From contig JAQNBH010000251.1 in NCBI GenBank assembly GCA_028752905.1, forward strand, positions 704,501 to 768,500: a DNA stretch of 64,000 nt. Reading direction: 5' to 3'. The notes beneath the pieces were generated by a model. That model saw only the letters and a list, made by a program, of their open reading frames with translations. It was not told where the DNA came from and ran no database searches. The position numbers were made by a program, and so were the translations under genes. The stretch comes from Cladorhizidae sp. MBARI D1340-BT2. Taxonomy: Eukaryota; Porifera; Demospongiae; Poecilosclerida; Cladorhizidae. The stretch's first letter is position 1; the number at the start of each line of letters is the position of its first letter. Positions 1 to 9,182 of the stretch are shown in pieces.

Positions 1-711
1 CTCTTACTTGATGGTAAACATGTTAGCTTCGTAGATTATCCACACTTCACTGAATAGAGTTGATGTATAGCTATTAAGATAGGACTCTCTAAGTGCTCTC
101 TCTTGATACCAAACATCCATATATTCTGCACACTTCACTGTAATGGACTTGCAAGATAGGTATCTCTCAGTGTTCTCTATCTTGTGCTAAACATGTTAGC
201 TTCATAGATTCTCTACACTTCAATTAATAGACTTGATATATAGCTCTAAAGGTAGGCCTCTCTCTGTTCTCTCTCTTGATACCAAACATCCGTATATTCT
301 GCATACTTCACAGTAATGGACTTGATAGAATCACAAGATAGGTTTCTCTCTGCTCTCTCTTGATGCTAAATATGTTAGCTTCATGGATTCTCCAAACTTC
401 ATTGATATATAGCTATTAAGACAGGTCTCTCTCTGTGCTCTCTGTTGATACCAAAAAAACATTTATTATGCATACTTCACTGTAATGGACTTGATATGAC
501 TCGAATGATAGGTTTCTCTATGTGTTCTCTATCTTGATGCTAGACAGGTTAGCTTCATAGATTCTCCACACTTCACTGAATAAACTTGATATATATCTAT
601 TAAGATTGGTCTCTCCCTGTGCTCTCTGTTGATATCAAACATCCATAATATTCTGCAAACTTCACTGTAATGGACTTGATATGATTCGAATGATAGGTTT
701 CATTATGTGTT
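1..711 (+). repeat. Submonomer block of a long unit (four ~180-bp repeats)
   Basis: This is the reference copy for the left part of all L units. Four diverged submonomers lie at 1-174, 175-352, 353-526 and 527-711. Each starts with ctct(t/a/c)..cttg and contains tgttagcttc, attctcca.acttca and taatggacttg. Each submonomer is a dimer: in the fourth, the first half is 527-621 and the second 622-711. Both halves carry ttgat...aaac/agac, attct.ca, acttcactg, acttgatat and a closing pyrimidine-rich ctct/tgtgct segment. The ancestral repeat was therefore probably ~90 bp, then ~180 bp. The four submonomers have stable individual identities across L units: the first has gcaagataggtatc, the second tagaatcacaag, the third gactcgaatg and the fourth gattcgaatg. 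Confidence 0.9.
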
Positions 712-764
712 CTCTATCTTGATATTTGCCCTAATTTGGTCTATATGTTTCCCATTTCCCCCCC

Positions 765-831
765 AAAAATCTTGTTTTTTTGCCGTAAAGCTCATAACTG
801 TTCTACACTTTACCCAAAAAAGATAATTTTT
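765..831. other. Helically phased A/T tracts, likely curved DNA
   Basis: Four A- or T-tracts lie at 765-769, 775-781, 816-821 and 827-831. Their centres are about 11, 51.5 and 62 bp from the first, close to 1, 5 and 6 helical turns. Phased A-tracts are known to curve DNA and are common in satellites. The block recurs in every unit with small changes in run length. Curvature itself is inferred. Confidence 0.45.
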
Positions 832-943
832 ATATCACCGGATAGCCCTTCTAATTATCTGTCTTTTGTACGTGCCAAAAGTTTGAGTACTCTAAGTATT
901 AGCAAGTTATGGTGATTTGAAGTGGTAAGGTTTGCGATATTTC

Positions 944-992
944 CTGGCGTTTTCCAGTTGCCAAAGCGGTGGCCTGCCAGTGAAAAACCACT
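944..992 (+). other. Three consecutive small stem-loops in the GC-richer core
   Basis: Three 4-bp stems, each with a 6-nt loop, follow one another: CTGG/CCAG (944-957), GCCA/TGGC (960-973) and AGTG/CACT (979-992). The sequence variants I noticed here in other units fall in loops. They are the lost g of aaagcgg, the g-to-t change in the same loop near 6299, and cgtttt changed to cttttt near 20140 and 22330. Such short stems are individually common, so function is unproven. Confidence 0.35.
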
Positions 993-2190
993 ACATTTAT
1001 TAATAATCTGTTGACATGTTGCAGATAAGGGCCTTCTCTATCAGTTGACAAAATCTGGGACATGGTCTTGTTAATTAGGGCAGTTATGAATTGTACTCTT
1101 ACTTGATGCTAAACATGTTAGCTTCGTAGATTATCCACACTTCACTGAATAGACTTGATGTAAAGCTATTAACATAGGACTCTCTAAGTGCTCTCTCTTG
1201 ATACAAACATCCATATATTCTGCACACTTCACTGTAATGGACTTGCAAGATAGGTATCTCTCAGTGTTCTCTATCTTGTGCTAAACATGTTAGCTTCATA
1301 GATTCTCTACACTTCAATTAATAGACTTGATATATAGCTCTAAAGGTAGGCCTCTCTCTGTTCTCTCTCTTGATACCAAACATCCGTATATTCTGCATAC
1401 TTCACAGTAATGGACTTGATAGAATCACAAGATAGGTTTCTCTCTGCTCTCTCTTGATGCTAAATATGTTAGCTTCATGGATTCTCCAAACTTCATTGAT
1501 ATATAGCTATTAAGACAGGTCTCTCTCTGTGCTCTCTGTTGATACAACAAAAAAAATTTATTATGCATACTTCACTGTAATGGACTTGATATGACTCGAA
1601 TGATAGGTTTCTCTATGTGTTCTCTATCTTGATGCTAGACAGGTTAGCTTCATAGATTCTCCACACTTCACTGAATAAACTTGATATATATCTATTAAGA
1701 TTGGTCTCTCCCTGTGCTCTCTGTTGATATCAAACATCCATAATATTCTGCAAACTTCACTGTAATGGACTTGATATGATTCGAATGATAGGTTTCATTA
1801 TGTGTTCTCTATCTTGATATTTGCCCTAATTTGGTCTATATGTTTCTCATTTTCCCCCAAAAAATCTTGTTTTTTTGCCGTAAAGCTCATAACTGTTCTA
1901 CACTTTACCCAAAAAAGATAATTTTTATATTACCGGATAGCCCTTCTAATTATCTGTCTTTTGTATGTGCCAAAAGTTTGAGTACTCTAAGTATTAGCAA
2001 GTTATGGTGATTTGAAGTGGTAAGGTTTGCGATATTTCCTGGCGTTTTCCAGTTGCCAAAGCGGTGGCCTGCCAGTGAAAAACCACTACATTTATTGATA
2101 ATCTGTTGACATGTTGCAGATAAGGGCCTTCTCTATCAGTTGACAAAATCTGGGACATGGTCTTGTTAATTAGGGCAGTTATGAATTGTA

Positions 2191-3099
2191 CTCTTACTTG
2201 ATGCTAAACATGTTAGCTTCGTAGATTATCCACACTTCACTGAATAGACTTGATGTAAAGCTATTAAGATAGGACTCTCTAAGTGCTCTCTCTTGATACA
2301 AACATCCATATATTCTGCACACTTCACTGTAATGGACTTGCAAGATAGGTATCTCTCAGTGTTCTCTATCTTGTGCTAAACATGTTAGCTTCATAGATTC
2401 TCTACACTTCAATTAATAGACTTGATATATAGCTCTAAATGTAGGCCACTCTCTGTTCTCTCTCTTGATACCAAACATCCGTATATTCTGCATACTTCAC
2501 AGTAATGGACTTGATAGAATCACAAGATAGGTTTCTCTCTGCTCTCTCTTGATGCTAAATATGTTAGCTTCATGGATTCTCCAAACTTCATTGATATATA
2601 GCTATTAAGACAGGTCTCTCTCTGTGCTCTCTGTTGATACCAAAAACCCATTTATTATGCATACTTCACTGTAATGGACTTGATATGATTCGAATGATAG
2701 GTTTCATTATGTGTTCTCTATCTTGATATTTGCCCTAATTTGGTCTATATGTTTCCCATTTCCCCCCCAAAAATCTTGTTTTTTTGCCGTAAAGCTCATA
2801 ACTGTTCTACACTTTACCCAAAAAAGATAATTTTTATATCACCGGATAGCCCTTCTAATTATCTGTCTTTTGTACGTGCCAAAAGTTTGAGTACTCTAAG
2901 TATTAGCAAGTTATGGTGATTTGAAGTGGTAAGGTTTGCGATATTTCCTGGCGTTTTCCAGTTGCCAAAGCGGTGGCCTGCCAGTGAAAAACCACTACAT
3001 TTATTGATAATCTGTTGACATGTTGCAGATAAGGGCCTTCTCTATCAGTTGACAAAATCTGGGACATGGTCTTGTTAATTAGGGCAGTTATGAATTGTA
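2191..3099 (+). repeat. Intermediate 909-bp unit with three submonomers
   Basis: This is the only unit of its class. It has submonomers one to three, then the 384-bp module; one submonomer (186 bp) is missing relative to L. The third submonomer passes directly into the end of the fourth within the shared stretch at 2663-2688 (acttcactgtaatggacttg then atatga). A single unequal crossover or slippage deletion between submonomers three and four explains it. Private variants: taaatgtaggccactc near 2437-2450. Confidence 0.92.
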
Positions 3100-3667
3100 C
3101 TCTTACTTGATGCTAAACATGTTAGCTTCGTAGATTATCCACACTTCACTGAATAGACTTGATGTAAAGCTATTAACATAGGACTCTCTAAGTGCTCTCT
3201 CTTGATACAAACATCCATATATTCTGCACACTTCACTGTAATGGACTTGATATGATTCGAATGATAGGTTTCATTATGTGTTCTCTATCTTGATATTTGC
3301 CCTAATTTGGTCTATATGTTTCTCATTTCCCCCCCAAAAATCTTGTTTTTTTGCCGTAAAGCTCATAACTTTTCTAAACTTTATCCAAAAAAGATAATTT
3401 TTATATCACTGGATAGCCCTTCTAATTATCTGTCTTTTGTACGTGCCAAATTTTTGAGTACTCTAAGTATTAGCAAGTTATGGTGATTTGAAGTGGTAAG
3501 GTTTGCGATATTTCCTGGCGTTTTCCAGTTGCCAAAGCGGTGGCCTGCCAGTGAAAAACCACTACATTTATTGATAATCTGTTGATATGTTGCAGATAAG
3601 GGCCTTCTCTATCAGTTGACAAAATCTGGGACTTTGGTCTTGTTAATTAGGGCAGTTATGAATTGTA
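3100..3667 (+). repeat. Short unit, S-alpha, first copy
   Basis: 568 bp: one 183-bp submonomer (3100-3282) plus the module (3283-3667). The submonomer is a fusion: its 5' part matches submonomer one (gtaaag, aagtgctctctcttgatac) and its 3' part matches submonomer four (gatatgattcgaatg). The switch lies in the shared word at 3230-3249. It carries the S-alpha signature aacttttctaaactttatcc, cactgg, caaatttttgag and gactttgg. The unit at 4763 looks the same at these sites. Confidence 0.92.
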
Positions 3668-5330
3668 CTCTTACTTGATGGTAAACATGTTAGCTTCGTA
3701 GATTATCCACACTTCACTGAATAGAGTTGATGTATAGCTATTAAGATAGGACTCTCTAAGTGCTCTCTCTTGATACCAAACATCCATATATTCTGCACAC
3801 TTCACTGTAATGGACTTGCAAGATAGGTATCTCTCAGTGTTCTCTATCTTGTGCTAAACATGTTAGCTTCATAGATTCTCTACACTTCAATTAATAGACT
3901 TGATATATAGCTCTAAAGGTAGGCCTCTCTCTGTTCTCTCTCTTGATACCAAACATCCGTATATTCTGCATACTTCACAGTAATGGACTTGATAGAATCA
4001 CAAGATAGGTTTCTCTCTGCTCTCTCTTGATGCTAAATATGTTAGCTTCATGGATTCTCCAAACTTCATTGATATATAGCTATTAAGACAGGTCTCTCTC
4101 TGTGCTCTCTGTTGATACCAAAAAAACATTTATTATGCATACTTCACTGTAATGGACTTGATATGACTCGAATGATAGGTTTCTCTATGTGTTCTCTATC
4201 TTGATGCTAGACAGGTTAGCTTCATAGATTCTCCACACTTCACTGAATAAACTTGATATATATCTATTAAGATTGGTCTCTCCCTGTGCTCTCTGTTGAT
4301 ATCAAACATCCATAATATTCTGCAAACTTCACTGTAATGGACTTGATATGATTCGAATGATAGGTTTCATTATGTGTTCTCTATCTTGATATTTGCCCTA
4401 ATTTGGTCTATATGTTTCCCATTTCCCCCCCAAAAATCTTGTTTTTTTGCCGTAAAGCTCATAACTGTTCTACACTTTACCCAAAAAAGATAATTTTTAT
4501 ATCACCGGATAGCCCTTCTAATTATCTGTCTTTTGTACGTGCCAAAAGTTTGAGTACTCTAAGTATTAGCAAGTTATGGTGATTTGAAGTGGTAAGGTTT
4601 GCGATATTTCCTGGCGTTTTCCAGTTGCCAAAGCGGTGGCCTGCCAGTGAAAAACCACTACATTTATTAATAATCTGTTGACATGTTGCAGATAAGGGCC
4701 TTCTCTATCAGTTGACAAAATCTGGGACATGGTCTTGTTAATTAGGGCAGTTATGAATTGTACTCTTACTTGATGCTAAACATGTTAGCTTCGTAGATTA
4801 TCCACACTTCACTGAATAGACTTGATGTAAAGCTATTAACATAGGACTCTCTAAGTGCTCTCTCTTGATACAAACATCCATATATTCTGCACACTTCACT
4901 GTAATGGACTTGATATGATTCGAATGATAGGTTTCATTATGTGTTCTCTATCTTGATATTTGCCCTAATTTGGTCTATATGTTTCTCATTTCCCCCCCAA
5001 AAATCTTGTTTTTTTGCCGTAAAGCTCATAACTTTTCTAAACTTTATCCAAAAAAGATAATTTTTATATCACTGGATAGCCCTTCTAATTATCTGTCTTT
5101 TGTACGTGCCAAATTTTTGAGTACTCTAAGTATTAGCAAGTTATGGTGATTTGAAGTGGTAAGGTTTGCGATATTTCCTGGCGTTTTCCAGTTGCCAAAG
5201 CGGTGGCCTGCCAGTGAAAAACCACTACATTTATTGATAATCTGTTGATATGTTGCAGATAAGGGCCTTCTCTATCAGTTGACAAAATCTGGGACTTTGG
5301 TCTTGTTAATTAGGGCAGTTATGAATTGTA
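3668..5330 (+). repeat. L-S dimer, 1,663 bp
   Basis: Unit 5 (3668-4762, L, 1095 bp) followed by unit 6 (4763-5330, S-alpha, 568 bp). Unit 5 repeats the variants of unit 1, including tagagttg, the C7A5 run and attaataatctg. Unit 6 repeats those of the S unit at 3100. So units 4-6 look like a recent local copy of an S-L-S stretch. Confidence 0.9.
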
Positions 5331-6992
5331 CTCTTACTTGATGGTAAACATGTTAGCTTCGTAGATTATCCACACTTCACTGAATAGAGTTGATGTATAG
5401 CTATTAAGATAGGACTCTCTAAGTGCTCTCTCTTGATACCAAACATCCATATATTCTGCACACTTCACTGTAATGGACTTGCAAGATAGGTATCTCTCAG
5501 TGTTCTCTATCTTGTGCTAAACATGTTAGCTTCATAGATTCTCTACACTTCAATTAATAGACTTGATATATAGCTCTAAAGGTAGGCCTCTCTCTGTTCT
5601 CTCTCTTGATACCAAACATCCGTATATTCTGCATACTTCACAGTAATGGACTTGATAGAATCACAAGATAGGTTTCTCTCTGCTCTCTCTTGATGCTAAA
5701 TATGTTAGCTTCATGGATTCTCCAAACTTCATTGATATATAGCTATTAAGACAGGTCTCTCTCTGTGCTCTCTGTTGATACAAAAAAAACATTTATTATG
5801 CATACTTCACTGTAATGGACTTGATATGACTCGAATGATAGGTTTCTCTATGTGTTCTCTATCTTGATGCTAGACAGGTTAGCTTCATAGATTCTCCACA
5901 CTTCACTGAATAAACTTGATATATATCTATTAAGATTGGTCTCTCCCTGTGCTCTCTGTTGATATCAAACATCCATAATATTCTGCAAACTTCACTGTAA
6001 TGGACTTGATATGATTCGAATGATAGGTTTCATTATGTGTTCTCTATCTTGATATTTGCCCTAATTTGGTCTATATGTTTCTCATTTTCCCCCAAAAAAT
6101 CTTGTTTTTTTGCCGTAAAGCTCATAACTGTTCTACACTTTACCCAAAAAAGATAATTTTTATATCACCGGATAGCCCTTCTAATTATCTGTCTTTTGTA
6201 TGTGCCAAAAGTTTGAGTACTCTAAGTATTAGCAAGTTATGGTGATTTGAAGTGGTAAGGTTTGCGATATTTCCTGGCGTTTTCCAGTTGCCAAAGCGTT
6301 GGCCTGCCAGTGAAAAACCACTACATTTATTGATAATCTGTTGACATGTTGCAGATAAGGGCCTTCTCTATCAGTTGACAAAATCTGGGACATGGTCTTG
6401 TTAATTAGGGCAGTTATGAATTGTACTCTTACTTGATGCTAAACATGTTAGCTTCGTAGATTATCCACACTTCACTGAATAGACTTGATGTAAAGCTATT
6501 AAGATAGGACTCTCTAAGTGCTCTCTCTTGATACAAACATCCATATATTCTGCACACTTCACTGTAATGGACTTGATATGATTCGAATGATAGGTTTCAT
6601 TATGTGTTCTCTATCTTGATATTTGCCCTAATTTGGTCTATATGTTTCTCATTTTCCCCCCAAAAATCTTGTTTTTTTGCCGTAAAGCTCATAACTTTTC
6701 TAAACTTTATCCAAAAAAGATAATTTTTATATCATCGGATAGCCCTTCTAATTATCTGTCTTTTGTATGTGCCAAAAGTTTGAGTACTCTAAGTATTAGT
6801 AAGTTATGGTGATTTGAAGTGGTAAGGTTTGCGATATTTCCTGGCGTTTTCCAGTTGCCAAAGCGGTGGCCTGCCAGTGAAAAACCACTACATTTATTGA
6901 TAATCTGTTGACATGTTGCAGATAAGGGCCTTCTCTATCAGTTGACAAAATCTGGGACATGGTCTTGTTAATTAGGGCAGTTATGAATTGTA
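5331..6992 (+). repeat. L-S dimer, 1,662 bp
   Basis: Unit 7 (5331-6425, L) has the C5A6 run and tatgtg also seen in unit 2, plus a private aaagcgttgg near 6292-6302. Unit 8 (6426-6992, S-alpha, 567 bp) has catcgg, tatgtg and ttagtaagttatgg. It is the first example of the gtaagtt marker that later tags the S* units near 18058, 35708 and 59442. Confidence 0.9.
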
Positions 6993-9182
6993 CTCTTACT
7001 TGATGGTAAACATGTTAGCTTCGTAGATTATCCACACTTCACTGAATAGAGTTGATGTATAGCTATTAAGATAGGACTCTCTAAGTGCTCTCTCTTGATA
7101 CCAAACATCCATATATTCTGCACACTTCACTGTAATGGACTTGCAAGATAGGTATCTCTCAGTGTTCTCTATCTTGTGCTAAACATGTTAGCTTCATAGA
7201 TTCTCTACACTTCAATTAATAGACTTGATATATAGCTCTAAAGGTAGGCCTCTGTCTGTTCTCTCTCTTGATACCAAACATCCGTATATTCTGCATACTT
7301 CACAGTAATGGACTTGATAGAATCACAAGATAGGTTTCTCTCTGCTCTCTCTTGATGCTAAATATGTTAGCTTCATGGATTCTCCAAACTTCATTGATAT
7401 ATAGCTATTAAGACAGGTCTCTCTCTGTGCTCTCTGTTGATACCAAAAAAACATTTATTATGCATACTTCACTGTAATGGACTTGATATGACTCGAATGA
7501 TAGGTTTCTCTATGTGTTCTCTATCTTGATGCTAGACAGGTTAGCTTCATAGATTCTCCACACTTCACTGAATAAACTTGATATATAGCTATTAAGATTG
7601 GTCTCTCCCTGTGCTCTCTGTTGATATCAAACATCCATAATATTCTGCAAACTTCACTGTAATGGACTTGATATGATTCGAATGATAGGTTTCATTATGT
7701 GTTCTCTATCTTGATATTTGCCCTAATTTGGTCTATATGTTTCTCATTTTCCCCCCAAAAATCTTGTTTTTTTGCCGTAAAGCTCATAACTGTTCTACAC
7801 TTTACCCAAAAAAGATAATTTTTATATCACCGGATAGCCCTTCTAATTATCTGTCTTTTGTACGTGCCAAAAGTTTGAGTACTCTAAGTATTAGCAAGTT
7901 ATGGTGATTTGAAGTGGTAAGGTTTGCGATATTTCCTGGCGTTTTCCAGTTGCCAAACGGTGGCCTGCCAGTGAAAAACCACTACATTTATTGATAATCT
8001 GTTGACATGTTGCAGATAAGGGCCTTCTCTATCAGTTGACAAAATCTGGGACTTTGGTCTTGTTAATTAGGGCAGTTATGAATTGTACTCTTACTTGATG
8101 CTAAACATGTTAGCTTCGTAGATTATCCACACTTCACTGAATAGACTTGATGTATAGCTATTAAGATAGGACTCTCTAAGTGCTCTCTCTTGATACCAAA
8201 CATCCATATATTCTGCACACTTCACTGTAATGGACTTGCAAGATAGGTATCTCTCAGTGTTCTCTATCTTGTGCTAAACATGTTAGCTTCATAGATTCTC
8301 TACACTTCAATTAATAGACTTGATATATAGCTCTAAAGGTAGGCCTCTCTCTGTTCTCTCTCTTGATACCAAACATCCGTATATTCTGCATACTTCACAG
8401 TAATGGACTTGATAGAATCACAAGATAGGTTTCTCTCTGCTCTCTCTTGATGCTAAATATGTTAGCTTCATGGATTCTCCAAACTTCATTGATATATAGC
8501 TATTAAGACAGGTCTCTCTCTGTGCTCTCTGTTGATACCAAAAAAACATTTATTATGCATACTTCACTGTAATGGACTTGATATGACTCGAATGATAGGT
8601 TTCTCTATGTGTTCTCTATCTTGATGCTAGACAGGTTAGCTTCATAGATTCTCCACACTTCACTGAATAAACTTGATATATAGCTATTAAGATTGGTCTC
8701 TCCCTGTGCTCTCTGTTGATATCAAACATCCATAATATTCTGCAAACTTCACTGTAATGGACTTGATATGATTCGAATGATAGGTTTCATTATGTGTTCT
8801 CTATCTTGATATTTGCCCTAATTTGGTCTATATGTTTCTCATTTCCCCCCCAAAAATCTTGTTTTTTTGCCGTAAAGCTCATAACTGTTCTACACTTTAC
8901 CCAAAAAAGATAATTTTTATATCACCGGATAGCCCTTCTAATTATCTGTCTTTTGTACGTGCCAAAAGTTTGAGTACTCTAAGTATTAGCAAGTTATGGT
9001 GATTTGAAGTGGTAAGGTTTGCGATATTTCCTGGCGTTTTCCAGTTGCCAAACGGTGGCCTGCCAGTGAAAAACCACTACATTTATTGATAATCTGTTGA
9101 CATGTTGCAGATAAGGGCCTTCTCTATCAGTTGACAAAATCTGGGACTTTGGTCTTGTTAATTAGGGCAGTTATGAATTGTA
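6993..9182 (+). repeat. Two long units (9 and 10)
   Basis: Unit 9 is 6993-8087 and unit 10 is 8088-9182. Both have aaacggtgg and gactttgg endings. Unit 9 has a private tctgtctgttc near 7251. Unit 10 mixes a c-type start (gctaaac) with a g-type continuation (gtatag), so the start word and what follows have been separated by recombination or gene conversion here. Confidence 0.9.

Larger units (their letters stand above)
727..1082. mobile_element. MITE-like element with 10-bp terminal inverted repeats (reference copy)
   Basis: TGCCCTAATT at 727-736 is the exact reverse complement of AATTAGGGCA at 1073-1082. These ends bracket 356 bp that are not related to the surrounding submonomers, and no coding capacity is visible inside. 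Both outer flanks re-enter submonomer sequence at equivalent words (ctctatcttgat on the left, ctcttacttgat on the right). That fits insertion at one point of a pre-existing satellite. I checked the same ends by eye in unit after unit and saw no change in them. A clear target-site duplication is not visible, so the superfamily cannot be assigned. Chance inverted similarity at the module ends remains possible. Homologous copies occur once in each of the 71 complete units. Confidence 0.5.
712..1095 (+). repeat. 384-bp common module closing each unit
   Basis: Reference copy of the module found at the 3' end of every L, M and S unit. It begins with the last submonomer-like word ctctatcttgat (712-723), then changes to sequence unrelated to the submonomers. 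It runs through a T/C/A run (near 757-769), a T7 run, an AAAAAAGATAATTTTT block and a more GC-rich block (about 935-992), and ends gttatgaattgta at 1095. The next unit then resumes with the submonomer-like ctcttacttgat. Diagnostic sites inside it (caccgg/catcgg/cactgg, tacgtg/tatgtg, caaaagtt/cacatttt, aaagcgg/aaacgg, gacatgg/gactttgg) define unit subtypes. Confidence 0.9.
1..2190 (+). repeat. Two long units (1 and 2)
   Basis: Unit 1 is 1-1095 and unit 2 is 1096-2190, both 1095 bp. Unit 1 starts with the g-type word (ggtaaac, gtatag) and matches the later unit at 3668. Unit 2 starts with the c-type word (gctaaac, gtaaag, aacatagg, gatacaaac) otherwise typical of S units, so it is an L unit with an S-like first submonomer. 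It also has a private change at 1543-1560 (gatacaacaaaaaaaattt) and shares a C5A6 run and tatgtg with the unit at 5331. Both have atatatctatt in submonomer four, where most later units have atatagctatt. Confidence 0.9.

Noticed and set aside
576..582. AATAAA polyadenylation-like word in submonomer four
   Set aside because: Expected by chance in AT-rich DNA; there is no transcript structure around it.
683..693. Pol III B-box-like gattcgaat in submonomer four
   Set aside because: It resembles GGTTCGAAT, but the trailing CC is missing and no A box lies at a suitable distance upstream. The core attcgaat is simply an 8-bp palindrome.
684..700. CENP-B box-like match around ttcgaatgatagg
   Set aside because: Only the TTCG and one A fit the usual core; the CGGG part is absent. 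The other TTCG site (ttcgtagatta) fails as well.
1..711. CRISPR-like regular spacing of short words
   Set aside because: The words are parts of diverged ~90/180-bp tandem repeats. There are no constant 25-40-bp repeats separated by unique spacers and no cas genes.
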